DNA of 64,000 bases from Brachypterus glaber (GCA_958510825.1 OY294047.1:5022001-5086000); one strand, 5' to 3'. Shown: positions 10,625 through 21,718, counted from the first letter of the stretch. Numbers and translations: made by a program. The notes: generated from the letters alone by a model not told the origin.

Positions 10625-11735
10625 AAATGTTTATAAGCTAAAGTTTACTATACACTGTAAAAAATATTTCCTGCAATTTAAGTAAGCGCTATCAATACCA
10701 GAATATTAAAAAGAAATTGTAATCTTTTGCCGAATTTTATACCTAAGTTTTAATATAATATTATATTTTAAAACCTAATTTTAAGATATTACGTCGTCAT
10801 CGTAAATTTAAAGGGTAAATTCAGTTAAAGAAGGATGTCGTTTTAAAGGCGAGTTTTGGGCTAAACAAGAACAATATGTTTTTGTATAAAAAAGTGCAAA
10901 TGAATAATAAGAAATGATGAAAAACCGTTATATACACTTAATTTGTTAAAAAAAAATTAACAATTTTTTTATTAAAAATTCGTTAAAAATCCTAAACATG
11001 ACAACAATGCACCATTGATCGTGATAAACTAAATGCTTTATCATTTTCCTACAGCTTAAAAGTCTCTTAAATTTTTTCCATAGAAATTAAGTTATTTAAC
11101 ACGTTGAAAGCCACATTAAATTACTAGTCTAATAACTAAATTACTAGTCTGCAAACCCCATAGGGTCACACTACAATGCACTGTCCCATGGGACTGCAGG
11201 CTTTAGGTTACTATACAATACCATAACACACACACAAGTAATAAAATGTAATGTAAAAAACAAAAGAATTAAAAACAAAAACCAAAGAAAATATATAAAA
11301 ACGAAAGACCTCGGTCGTTAACCTGTTGGATTTCCAATAAATATTATTATATAAAAACGTAAAGAACTCTAAGCAAACAATATAGCGCATGCATCTGACA
11401 ACAATGCAGCGACATTCGCATACGTCATCGAAAGTCCCGACCAACCTCACTTCCCCTCCCGTATTACCTGCACGAGTATGCCACCCTCTGTGTTATATTT
11501 TCTACAAACCCTGGATATGCGCTATGAAAAAATTGCAGTTTATCCCTGAAAAAATGGTGACAGACAATTTGATTTTAAGAAAATTCATTCAATTCAGTTT
11601 CGCCCTGAAGTACGTCAAATTGGTCTCAGGAAATGTTTTTCCAAAAAAAATGATAACCCGGTGTAATTTAAAAAATTAAAATTGCTTTTCTTGAGGCTTC
11701 TGTTTTAAAAAGAATACTTTTTACAGATAAAATAC
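10625..11735. other. Intron between linker A and BEN-a A, no supported feature
   Basis: Several open frames (for example about 96 codons on the plus strand from 11389) have no recognisable family signature and no splice-bounded homology. I treat them as chance. Confidence 0.45.
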
Positions 11736-11739
11736 TTAC

Positions 11740-11798
11740 TTGTCCATTTTTGTGAAATTCTGGTGGATAGAGTACATCTTCCATCAACATTTCATCTT
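11740..11798 (-). CDS. Linker exon, copy A (upstream of BEN)
   Basis: A 59-nt exon with acceptor TTTTTTTTTAG and donor CAA|GTAAGTATT, phase 1 in and phase 0 out, read as (E)DEMLMEDVLYPPEFHKNGQ. The upstream coiled-coil exon ends in phase 1 (GCA-G), so the joined codon is GAA. It differs from copy B mainly at Met/Thr and His/Tyr. Confidence 0.87.
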
Positions 11799-11837
11799 CT
11801 AAAAAAAAAGTTAATTAAAAAGGGGATAATTGTAATA

Positions 11838-11983
11838 AGGTAAATCCATTGTCTCACGTTACAGCCGCAGAAAAAAATTACACTTTTTTTAAATATTTTA
11901 TTACATTATTGTTTATTAAAAAATTAAATATAGTAAAATATTTAAAAGAAAGTGTTATTTTTTCTGCGGCTGTAACGTGAGTT
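11838..11983. mobile_element. Foldback MITE with CACGTTACAGCCGCAGAAAAAA ends
   Basis: GTTACAGCCGCAGAAAAAA at about 11857 is repeated inverted as TTTTTTCTGCGGCTGTAACG at about 11957, with an AT-rich loop of about 70 bp. It lies in the intron between the coiled-coil and linker A exons. Confidence 0.7.
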
Positions 11984-12272
11984 ACCATAGAATTACTCAA
12001 AAGCCTTTTAAAATCCTTATAAAAAATATTTGTTCTACAAAAAATTATGTCAGTTTGACTTAAGTACTTTTCCTTCAGCTTTTTTTATTCTTTAAAAAGT
12101 TTAACTCCCTATAACTTTATTGTTTTGGGAATATTATTTTTAAAAGTCCAAACAATAATGATCTTCGTCTATGCTAATTGAACTTGATAATTCGTTCATT
12201 TTTTTATCATGAAGCAAATTTTTAGGCGATTTTGGAAAAAAATAACTACTGTATTATGTTCTTCTATCTTCT

Positions 12273-12410
12273 ATACTGCCCTAATAAGCTAGAAAGCAGT
12301 AACTCCATTTGTCAATAGATGCGTTTTCAAAACATTACATCAGAGTTGACAGAAAAACGTCGCTATGCGAAAACTGAAGTTACTGCTTTTTAGCTTAGTC
12401 GGGCAATATA
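12273..12410. mobile_element. MITE with ATACTGCCCTAATAAGCTAG ends
   Basis: The left ATACTGCCCTAATAAGCTAG... and right GCTTAGTCGGGCAATAT ends are inverted. The same ends bracket the copies at about 25150-25535 and 25664-25756. Its right edge lies only about 10 bp from the donor of the coiled-coil exon. Confidence 0.7.
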
Positions 12411-12420
12411 ATAAACCTAC

Positions 12421-12552
12421 CTGCGAGTTTTTTTAGGGATAATTTTCCTTGTAGACGAGAATTTAGTTCCGTAAGTTTTTGATTATTTTGTTTTAGATTA
12501 AATAATTCCGTTCTTAATGATCGTTTCTCTTGCTCCAACTTAGTGATACAAC
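12421..12552 (-). CDS. Coiled-coil exon preceding the BEN cassette
   Basis: The acceptor ACATCCTTTTAG ends at 12553. The exon starts with GT completing a phase-1 codon, then CITKLEQEKRSLRTELFNLK and QNNQKLTELNSRLQGKLSLK. It has a heptad pattern with Leu at a/d positions and no helix breakers over about 35 residues, so it is probably a short dimerising coiled coil, as found ahead of many BEN domains. The donor GCAG|GTAGGT leaves phase 1, so this exon is a symmetric 1-1 cassette that can be included or skipped without changing frame. No second copy was seen upstream of cassette B. Confidence 0.82.
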
Positions 12553-12716
12553 CTAAAAGGATGTATGTTAGTCTAAAAATCAAAACAAACATTTATTTAA
12601 AGGGAACACAATTTTTTTGTAAATTGCTCTTATGCCTGCTAAGATTAGGGCCTCTCCGCAGCTGGATGGAGTGACCCTAACCGAGATTAAAGGACAATCA
12701 TTATGGTAACCATTAT

Positions 12717-12800
12717 AGTCCAAGAGCCCACGCCCAGTAGAATTTTTTTATCACCTCACCGTTGAGACTTTGTATATGTGTTCTTTATGTCCAGTCAAAC
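12717..12800. repeat. Half copy of the 157-333 foldback MITE
   Basis: It shares GAGCCCACGCCCAGTAGA and GAGACTTTGTATATGTGTTC with the left arm of the first copy. The opposite arm is missing. Confidence 0.65.
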
Positions 12801-13187
12801 AATCTCCTACATAATAAATTCCTCGGTAGCGGGGTGTTTTTTTTGGGACCAACCCTTAACTTCGACAACGTTATTGTCCGAAAATTTTTGTCGGACAAGG
12901 TTACCACTTGATTTTAAATATTTTTATTTAACGATCCTTAAAAAATCAGCTGTCAGGTGCTAAATGTTATGACGTCATAACAAAAATAATGGTAAATTAA
13001 TTCTAAGCTAAAATCTACCCAGATCGCCAGTAAACGCCAACTTCAGAGCACTTATTTTCGATAGCCTGATTGGTCACGTTCACCGGTGACGATAATACAT
13101 CACATCCACATAATATGAGAATTACTCTCCTGGAAAGGTCCTTCTTTGCGTGAAAATGTTACTTCATCGAGACATTATAATGTCTAC

Positions 13188-14210
13188 TAGGCTATAGCTT
13201 AGTAGTCCAGTCAAATAACGAGGAAACAGAACACTCTTGTTAGTTTTTCAGCAGATGATTTGCGTAAGTGGTGTCTATCGCTCTCTTGAATTTTAGGGGC
13301 GAGTTCGGCTATCTTGCAAAATATGCATCTTACTATAAGAGTTATACCAATTTTGTTAAGTAATTTCCAACAATTTTTGTTTCAATAATTTTTTTAATGT
13401 ATTAATAACAATCAAGTTATAAATATTCAAAAATTACCATGTTGGGGGTAAAATTCTCTTTTTAGATTTTTCAGCCAAATAATTCAACGGAGGATAAAAA
13501 TGGTTTTAGTGCCTTCTGTAACCATACTATTCGTAATATATAATAATTAGTTATAGAGAATTTCGAGAGCTACAACTTTGCTCATAACCACTTTTATTCT
13601 CCGATGAAAAATTCGGTTGAAAAATAAAAAAAACAATTTCACCTTCAACATGGCTATTTTTGAATATAACACGATTGTTGCTAATATAATATGTTTATTT
13701 TTAACCTCGTACTATTCTACTTATTAAGCATCCCCTAAGTCCAGGACTTGTGTGGGCTAGTAGTAGAGGGAACCACCGGCTTTAATTGACTTTCGAACCA
13801 ATATATCTAGGGAGTACGCCTTCGCCAAATTTCAATTATTAATTAACTGAAAAAGGCAATCGGCGCCAGTGAGGTTTGAACTCACGATCATTAGCTCAGT
13901 GTCAATGCTATATCGATGCCTTAGACCGCTGAGCTAATCTCCCATTAAATAAATAAATATATTATCCAAACATAAATTGTAGAAAATTAGCTCCTTAACA
14001 AAATTTGTAATATGCATTTTTACCATAAGATGCATATTCACCAAGATAACCGCACTCACCCCTAAAATTCAAGATGGCTGTGTCCGCAAATAACCCGGTG
14101 AAAAACTAACAGGAGTGTTCCGTTACCATCCACCAATACTCTTTAAAATATCAGCTCGTGCGCATTTTTACAAGCTATAATTTGACTGGACTACACCTAG
14201 TCATCTTGGT
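13188..14210. mobile_element. Inverted-repeat DNA element interrupted by a SINE
   Basis: The ends TAGTCCAGTCAAAT (about 13200) and ATTTGACTGGACTA (about 14188) are inverted, and subterminal stretches match too (for example AATTTTAGGGGCGAGT versus CTCACCCCTAAAATT). The SINE at 13702-13944 is inserted in it. Non-coding. Confidence 0.6.
13702..13944 (-). mobile_element. tRNA-derived SINE, type I head
   Basis: On the minus strand it starts with a tRNA-like head, TTAGCTCAGCGGTCTAAGGC, with a degenerate B box, then GGCGCC, the CTTTTTCAGTTAATTAAT body, and an end TACGAGGTTAA. It has the same head as the 30212 and 46718 copies. Confidence 0.8.
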
Positions 14211-14214
14211 CTTA

Positions 14215-15425
14215 ACCCTCATTGAAGACCACAGTGTTAAGGCTGTCCCAACAATACGTCACAGCAGAGGAATCAGCGACTGAGTGACAAACCATACCCA
14301 AAATATAGGAGAAAAATTGAAAAACAGTGATAAAATTATTAATATATTAAATAATTTTTACATTTTACATAAGACTTAAGACTAATTAGTTATTAAAAAT
14401 GATGAAGAAATAGTATAGTCTGACACACGGTAAGAAACCTACGACGAAAGGGGGAGGTAAAAACGCTCCGATTAAAGCGAATTCAACGTGAACGTGTTTT
14501 TAGTTAGATGTAGATGTAGATAAAAAAAATCCTTATTATATGTTTTATTTAGAAAAATATTTATTTATTTAAACCAATGCGTGACTTGTGCGCCACCCTG
14601 TATGAAGTTATTTTAAATCTCAAAACAATACGTTATATTTTTTTAAATGGGTAATTCGAAACTACTAAGATAAATTGGTTAATTTCTAGTTTTTTTTTTT
14701 TAATTTTTATTTATTTTTTACGAAAAAATATTGACCCCCATTTGACCCTTAACAATCCAAGAACTGTATATATCCCAATTTTAAGTCTTTAGCTTAAAGT
14801 AACTTTGAGTTATCGTGGTCATATAAAATGTTGATTAACGTAAAGAAAGCAATATTGTTTTACTTTCCCAGGGGAAAATCCTCCCTAATAAAATAGTGTA
14901 TGTGGATAGAGATCCCTAAGAAAATGGACACGATGGCAAAACGACTGCAACACGACTAAAACACGACACGTCGTGTTTTTAGTCGTGTTTTATTTTATTT
15001 ATTTATTCATTTATACTCGTCACAGGGACCTTTACAAAAAGGTATTTTATACAGTTCTCCGCATGAAAGAAAGTCTCCGACGAAGGGGGGAGGAATCATT
15101 CGCGCTCTCTTCTTTCCGTCAGGAGCCTTATACGGCGTGCGTGCCTACAACGGGCCTCCCACTTGCACGCACATTCCAAACATATTTCCCGTAGCCACAG
15201 ATCCGTGCGTCAAACTATAGTCTTGTCTTGTTGCCGCCGTACGTCAGTAGAGTTTGCCTTGGAAAAGATACTTCAGCCAACCAAAGCATATTTAATAAAA
15301 AATAGGTTTTAGACAAACAAATATAAATACTTTTTTAAAATCATTATTTAAAAAAAAGAACATTGGGGAAAGTATCATTATTAAAAAAAAAAAAAACGTA
15401 GGGGAGAGTATTTTTTAGTTGGCAG
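14215..15425. other. No supported gene
   Basis: AT-rich sequence with a short inverted ACACGACTAAAAC / GTTTTAGTCGTGT motif near 14955-14985. Open frames here have no recognisable motif. Confidence 0.4.
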
Positions 15426-15437
15426 AAGTATTTTTCC

Positions 15438-15691
15438 CAACGAACTAACAACTCTTCTCTCTAGAATACGCATACCGTTAATATAAAGTATCGCCTACAT
15501 CTCGGTTTGTTTGTAAACAAATAGTAGGTATATTCAGGCCTGAACAATAACAATTACCAGTAACTGTTATTGTTGTCTCTTTTTGAACAGGGCTGTGCGA
15601 GTAAGACAGACAAATGTATATGTTGGCTACGTTTTTCTCAGTTTTTACAAATGAAATGCCTATTCTAGAGAGAAGAGTTATTAGTTCGTTG
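15438..15691. mobile_element. hAT-type MITE, copy 1
   Basis: The terminal inverted repeats CAACGAACTAACAACTCTTC / ...AGTTATTAGTTCGTTG are about 30 bp long. The exact 8-bp target duplication ATTTTTCC flanks it (15430-15437 and 15692-15699), as expected for hAT elements. It is non-coding and lies just downstream, in transcript sense, of zinc-ribbon exon 1. Confidence 0.9.
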
Positions 15692-15760
15692 ATTTTTCCC
15701 AAGGCAAACACGACTAAAAAAACAAATCGTCTTGTTTTGGTCGTGTTCAATTTCTTAGTG

Positions 15761-15966
15761 TTATTTAAGAGAAGCACAAAGAGCACATGTCATCCAAGAA
15801 CACTGTAAACAAACAGGAATTTCACATTTTAGACATATATATGAGGTTTTCCTGTTTAACCTAGGTGGGCATAGACTACATGTTTTTCGTTTTAGTAACT
15901 TTTTAGTTGGAAGTTCTAGATTATATTGTCGAATTTGAATTTTTATAGTTTTTTTCTCCATTTTTT
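15761..15966 (-). CDS. piggyBac-type C-terminal zinc-ribbon exon, copy 1
   Basis: The acceptor TTTGTTTGTAG ends at 15967. Two bases complete a phase-1 codon, then KMEKKTIKIQIRQYNLELP, a basic linker, and CSLCPP...CLKCEIPVCLQCSW ending CALCASLK-stop. The spaced C-x2-C pairs match the Cys-rich zinc ribbon that ends piggyBac transposases and some domesticated PGBD proteins, where it binds transposon-end DNA. No DDE catalytic domain is visible on this strand nearby. The acceptor phase equals that of the FLYWCH exons, so it may be an alternative tail. A leftover transposon 3' exon is the alternative. It is about 83% identical to copy 2. Confidence 0.75.
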
Positions 15967-16230
15967 CTACAAACAAATATAAAATACGTATTAAAAGAAA
16001 TTTATATTCAATTTATAAAATCATAATTATTACAAAACGTGAAAAAGAGATTCCTTAAGTATTTAAATAATATTTTGATGGACAGATAAGACAAATTCTA
16101 TTCTATTCTAAATCAAGAACCTAGATGTTGTGCGTAGAGCACAAGTAAAACAATTTAGTGAATCAGTAAAATACTTAAAGGATCCGTGCAGAATCCAATG
16201 GAATCCTAGATTAGGGTGGAGCGTCGGTAT

Positions 16231-16800
16231 ATACACGGTGTTTTTGAAACAGGATCCGAATTTTTAAGGGGTAATTCTACATCAGGAAACATGACAAAAA
16301 GTTCCTATGAACATATGTCTAAAAATGCGTCGTAAGGGAGCTACACCTCTTTGAAAGTGACTAAAAAATTCGTTTTTTTTTTAATAACACAGGAACCCTT
16401 TGAGATATAGCAACGAGGTTTTGCACGTGAACTAATCTTAATAAGGGCCATCTTTGTATGTTATTTTCATGTACTTATTTTGAATAGGGGTGTGCGAAAC
16501 GGGGGGGACTCATCAGTTTTTTGTCCCAAACTTTTTTCTGTGTAACTTTTTTGTAATTTTATTTTTGGCATATGATTCCTCAGGTCAAATTACATAAAAA
16601 AGATACTCTTGTTGTAACTCTGTAGGACTAACCGTTTTCGAGAAATATTAAGTTGAAGGTGAAATTTCACGGTGCGAGGACGAAAAATTAAATACTAAAA
16701 TGTTGAAAACCGAAATTTCAATACAGGTACTTCCAAAAATCAATCCTAAGGGAGCTATGGTCTCGTAAAAATGCACCATTTTTAAAGGGCCATAGTAGGT
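16231..16800. repeat. Dispersed repeat, shared with 25795-26160
   Basis: The block from AAGGGGTAATTCTACAT through AGGAACCCTTTGAGATATAG to TTGTCCCAAACTTTTTT has close counterparts at 25835-26130 and partly at 7195-7320. It is an end of a larger transposon family (a TACAGGG-type terminus is seen at 25794). No coding motif. Confidence 0.55.
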
Positions 16801-17786
16801 TTAAAGCTATAAAAATAATTTTGATACTGCATTGTGAATAAAAAAAACTGCTTTTATTAAATTTTTAAACAAATATTCACTTTTTGAAAACATCTTCTTA
16901 TAATTATTTGTAAGATGTAAAATAAAAGTCGAATTAACCTTAATATTAAATATTTTCAAAATTACAATGGGTAATAAAAATATCACCAAAAGTCATTTTT
17001 ATTAAAAAAAAATTAAACCATTGGTATAGATTCTGTTTACAGGTTCGGAAAGTCGGGACCTTTATTCAGCAAATATGCGGGACTATTATAGTCCATATAA
17101 TAGTATAAAAACAAGCCGTAAAGATATGTAATGCTACGCATTCCATTATATATTGCATTTTCCCAAATATTAAAAAAAAAATAAAAAAAAGTTAAAAAAA
17201 AACTTTTTTTCAAAAACCTAAAAAAAAAATTAAAAATAATCGAAAAAAACTTGTAAAAAATTATCATAATTTTATATTAGCGAAAAACGAAAAAAAAAAA
17301 TCAAAAAATAATTTTTTTTTCGAAATTAAACTTTAAAAGTTTAACCCCACATAACTTTTTTGTTTTTGGGGGATTACTTTGAAAAATAATAGGGATCTTC
17401 CCCTGAAAGAACTTGATTTTTCCTGAAAATTTCAAGTCGATCGGATAATTCGTTCTGGAGTTATCGTGTTTACAAAAATCGTGACATCGGACAGACGGAC
17501 GGACGGACTTTTTAAAAGTTTCTTATTTTTTCATAAAACACATTTGTATCCAAGAATTTTTTGTTTGGGACGTTTTTTGACGATTTTGGGAAATTTGAAA
17601 CAACCTTATAATATTATTCTAGCGCAGGCGCTGTTAATAATAGAATAATAATAATAATAATAATAATAATAAAGAGGGTTATTAAAATAAGTCACAAAGA
17701 TATGAACTATTATTAACTATTGGGTGAGTTTTAGTTCGGCCGACAGATTTATAATACACCTAATGTAAAGATCCCTGTGAAAAAAT

Positions 17787-18040
17787 CAACGAACTAATAA
17801 CTCTTATTTCTAGAATAGGCATTTCATTCGTAAAAACTGACAAAAACGTAGCCAACATATACATTCCTCTGTCTTACTCGCACAGCTTTGTTCTAACAGA
17901 GACAACAATAACAGTTACTGGTATTTGTTATTGTTCAAGCCTGAATATACCTACTATTTGTTTACAAACAAACCGAGATGTTGGCGATAATTTATATTAA
18001 CGGTATGCGCATTCTAGAAAGAAGAGTTATTAGTTTGTTG
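17787..18040. mobile_element. hAT-type MITE, copy 2
   Basis: The ends CAACGAACTAATAACTCT / TAGTTTGTTG are flanked by the exact 8-bp duplication GAAAAAAT (17779-17786 and 18041-18048). It is 254 bp, the same as copy 1, but in the opposite orientation. It ends about 20 bp from the stop codon of zinc-ribbon exon 2. Confidence 0.9.
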
Positions 18041-18059
18041 GAAAAAATAGAATAAAATA

Positions 18060-18265
18060 TTATTTTAAAGAGGCACAAAGAGCGCAGGTCATCCAAGAAC
18101 ACTGTAAACAGACAGGAATTTCACATTTCAGACATACGTATTGAGTTTTCCTCTTTATTTTCGGCGGACACAGACTGCAAACTTTTCGTTTTGGTAACTT
18201 TTTAGTTGGAAGTTCTAGCTGATATTGTCGAACGTGCATTTTTATTGTTTTTTTCTCCATTTTTC
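18060..18265 (-). CDS. piggyBac-type C-terminal zinc-ribbon exon, copy 2
   Basis: The acceptor ATTTTTTGTAG ends at 18266, and GA completes a phase-1 codon, then KMEKKTIKMHVRQYQLELP, CSLCPPKIKRKTQYVCLKC and CLQCSW, ending CALCASLK-stop. It has the same length, phase and Cys pattern as copy 1 with about 11 substitutions in 66 residues, mostly conservative and none at a Cys. Two intact copies with conserved ends argue for maintained coding potential. Whether it is spliced to the FLYWCH gene, to a separate gene, or is dead transposon sequence is not settled by the sequence. Confidence 0.75.
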
Positions 18266-18739
18266 CTACAAAAAATATTATATTAGAATGTATTAAAAGA
18301 GAGCTAAAGGGTTTATACTAACCAATTTAAAAAAAAAAATCAATATAGCCTATGTTACATAGGTAAATATAGCTTATATTCTTCAAAGGATTAAAAAAAA
18401 AACAGCTTTTAATTTTTTATTACAAACTTCACTATCCAGAGTAGCTCTCTCGGTAGCTCTACTTTAAGCTGCTGAAACCTCATATATGCAGATTTCTGCA
18501 TAGGAGATGTATATAAAATAAATTAATTGTTTATAAGTGTAGGACATACAAGTCCTGGGACCAGCGAACTTGACATGGTCCGGCCCAAAGAACTTTTACC
18601 TCAAGAAGTAATTTTAGATCAATGTTTATGAAAGTGTCATCTTTTTGTTTGTTTATTTACTAACAGAAACGCGATAAGCTTTGTGGTGTAAAATGTAGAT
18701 GTCGCTAGTCGACTTTCAGGGTACCTAGTAGCGATGTTG

Positions 18740-18900
18740 CGTAATAACTAGTAATTAACTTACTGGTCAGGTAATTCAATACACATTATCGGATTGGTTT
18801 GGTGAGCCGTAGATATCTGGAGGCTTAAGCCTAAAGGAACTAGTTCCTCCAGTCATCTTGGGGAACATTTCCACTGGGAAGTTCCCAGTGGGAGCCCCCC
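18740..18900. repeat. Dispersed repeat, inverted counterpart at 29285-29455
   Basis: GTGAGCCGTAGATATCTGGA, GGAACTAGTTC and TTAACTTACTGGTCAG recur in reverse orientation at 29285-29455. It is followed (18905-19250) by short TTGCATATTT-rich direct repeats. Confidence 0.6.
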
Positions 18901-19637
18901 CACCTATCTTGAAATCAAAAAAGTTGCATATTTCATGGGTTCAAAAAAATTAAATAATGAATTTTTAATTTTGGGAAAGGTTTTAAATAATTTTATAGCT
19001 TAAAAATATAAAAGTTGGGATTTTTAAACCTTAGAATAAAAAAAATTGCATATTTCATAGATAAAAAATATAAAAGTTGCATATTTTTTGGTATTTTCAA
19101 AAAACTTGCATATTTTGTGGATTCAAAATATAAAATTTGCATATTTCATGAAAGGCGGGACTTTTTTTTTAGTCATTAACTTTTTTTGAGTTTTGAGAAC
19201 GCGTGGGACCTTTTTTTTGTCGAGTAAAAAAGTTGTGTTTGTAGGATAAAAAAAGTAATTTTTTACCTCCTCCCCCCCACCAAATCTCCTTTGCTATGGC
19301 CCTGAATGATTTGCTTTACACCTTGATACATTTCTACTAGTTTGTGATCTCAAGACCACAGACAACTTTAATTTTTCACCAGTAGGGGCCAATAATAGGC
19401 AATAATTGCCATATATTTACTGCTCTTTGAAGAATGCATGACCATCCCATCACTTTATAGTAACAGCCCTAAGAAACATAATAGTGATACATTATGTAAC
19501 ATAATATGTATCATATGATGCTGTTTACAAAAGGGTTTTTTCAATACCGCCGGCTAACCGCATCTGAAAGGTAAGCACTGGAAATATTATGTCGTACTGA
19601 AAGGGTTAAATGGAGCTCTGTTTAAATCTAAAGTATG

Positions 19638-19924
19638 ACTTAGTTTACACCATGGGGACTATATTTTAAGTTCAGGTACTATTTATCTATGTATTTATGT
19701 TTACAGAACGCGATAAACAAAGGCTACGTTTGGACTTAGGGACTTTATTTTAAGTCCAGGTGCTTTTTATCTACCTATCTCTGTTTATAGCATTTTGTAA
19801 ACAGAGATAGGTAGATAAATAGTACATGGAGTTAAAATATAGTACCCACGGTGTAAACTAAGCCAAAGATAGGTAGATAAAAAGTAACTGATCTTAAAAT
19901 ATAGTCCCTATGGTGTAAACTAAG
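19638..19924. mobile_element. Foldback MITE with CTTAGTTTACACCATGGGGA ends
   Basis: The left CTTAGTTTACACCATGGGGA and right TCCCTATGGTGTAAACTAAG ends are inverted. Nested inside is a second inverted pair, TACCTATCTCTGTTTA / TAAACAGAGATAGGTA, and AAATAGTCC-like subrepeats. Non-coding. Confidence 0.75.
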
Positions 19925-20539
19925 AATATATCTGGATATGAATTTACTGTTATATTGAGGTAACAGCTTCAGTAAAGTAACAATGGGCAACATAAAAAAA
20001 GGTCTATAATACGAAATAAAAGTTAAATCTTACCACAATACATTTATTAATAAACTAAATTACAAACGAAAATAGCAAACATATAGGTTATGTTATTGAA
20101 TATTTAAGTTTACAGGGTTGCCACTACCAAAAGCTATTAGGTTAAAACACAGATCTTTTGCGTGAAGTCTGTGGGTTAAACCATAGAAAAAATATGTCTA
20201 CGGGGTTAAACACATTTAAAACCATACTAAAATAGTGGAAAACTCCTTTTTAGACACGAGAAATTCTATAATTTTATCGTTTAAACAAGAAAAACTTTCA
20301 GTTTTTGATTCTGTTAGGAAATAAATGAACCTTGGCAACTCTACTAAATAAACCGAGAATCAAAACAAATACATAGGCAACTTTTAATACAATGCACTGT
20401 TTAATAAATAGTATAACAGGGTGCGTGTAAAGAATAACCCGTAAAGAGTTCATGAATTGGATATCCATGATGGATCTCTAATGGATATCCAGTGGATATA
20501 CTTTAAAAAGTAGATGTCCACTGGATATCTATCTCGTCA

Positions 20540-20915
20540 GGCGCGAAATTTGGCGCCCACCTTGACACCCCTACCAAAACAAAACAAAAACACCCCCTAC
20601 CAAAACTCAAAAAAAAAATTGTCCCTGAGCGTTTCTACAAACCAAAAAAAACCCTCCGAAAAAAAGCTTTGTCACTGAGCGTTTCTACAAAAACTGGCTC
20701 CCCTACTAAAAAAAAAACACCCTCCAAAAAAAAGCTTTATCCCTGAGAATTTCTACAAAATTTGGCGCCCCTACCAAAACAAAAAAAAACCCTCCGAAAA
20801 AAAGCTTTGTCACTCAGCGTTTCTACAAAAACTGGCGCCCCTACCACAAAAAAAACACCCTCCAAAAAAAGCTTTATCCCTGAGCCTTTCTACAAAATTT
20901 GGCGCCCCTATAGGA
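20540..20915 (+). repeat. Minisatellite, about 65-bp units
   Basis: Units containing GAGCGTTTCTACAAAA, GGCGCCCCTACC and CCTCC(A/G)AAAAAAAGCTTT are repeated about five to six times, alternating two variants (GTCACTGAGC and ATCCCTGAGA). A plus-strand frame over it is repeat-derived. Confidence 0.75.
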
Positions 20916-21009
20916 TGGAATACCACCCAAACAAAAAAACACCCGCTATTATTATAATTTTTTATTTTTTAATTTAAAATAAAGATTCTTGGGGGCAGGC
21001 CTCGTGTGC

Positions 21010-21153
21010 CTTAGGGCCACTTGCACCAATGATGGTTTAACTTTAAACTTGGATTAAATTGACGGCCGACCAATCAGAACACAGCATTTTTAACTTAAAC
21101 TCGGTTTGGCTGAGATAATCCCGTACCAAAAGTTGGTGCAAGTGGCCCTTAAG
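21010..21153. mobile_element. PIF/Harbinger-type MITE with GGGCCACTTGCACCAA ends
   Basis: TTA|GGGCCACTTGCACCAA on the left and TTGGTGCAAGTGGCCC|TTA on the right form inverted ends with a TTA duplication. Non-coding, about 140 bp. Confidence 0.75.
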
Positions 21154-21494
21154 GCAATTGCCTGCTTTAAATGAAAGCTATTTTCAGGGCCGGACATCCA
21201 ACCGGCGTAAAGTGGGAAAATTCACTTTTTTTTTAACAAAATTCTGCCGACGGTAGTTCTCTACCGATCAACTTTAATTAAAAAAATGAAAGTACCTACT
21301 CGTAAGGCTTTATGTTTTAGAGTAATTCTACGGCAAAGTAGCTTTGCGTTAATCTAACCTAAAATCTCAGATATTTGTAACCATCTTTTTTTTTTGCTAA
21401 TTTTGAATTTCCTGCAAGCTAGATCATCGAAAAACGCATACTGACCGTGGTATTCCTAATATGGGTACAGGAAATTTTCTCAGCTATTGAATGA

Positions 21495-21718
21495 TAGCTA
21501 CACTGGGTTAGGCTAAATGTGACACCCAGGGTAATTGTGACATGTCCTGTTATAATTCTTCTAAACTAGTTTATATCCAATCCAACCCTGGCATTAGGTT
21601 TTTGACAGTATTAAATATTTCGCGTAAAATTTCGGTTTGATTTAAACTTGTTTAGAAGAATTATAACAGGACATGTCACAATTACCCTGGGTGTCACATT
21701 TAGCCTAACCCACTGTAT
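21495..21718. mobile_element. MITE with about 65-bp near-perfect inverted ends
   Basis: The arm from CTGGGTTAGGCTAAATGTGA through CATGTCCTGTTATAATTC recurs inverted at about 21650-21716. TA flanks both ends, consistent with a Tc1/mariner-like element. Confidence 0.8.

Noticed and set aside
15478..15786. 102-codon minus-strand frame and its antisense partner at 15614-15808
   Set aside because: It mostly translates the hAT MITE at 15438-15691.
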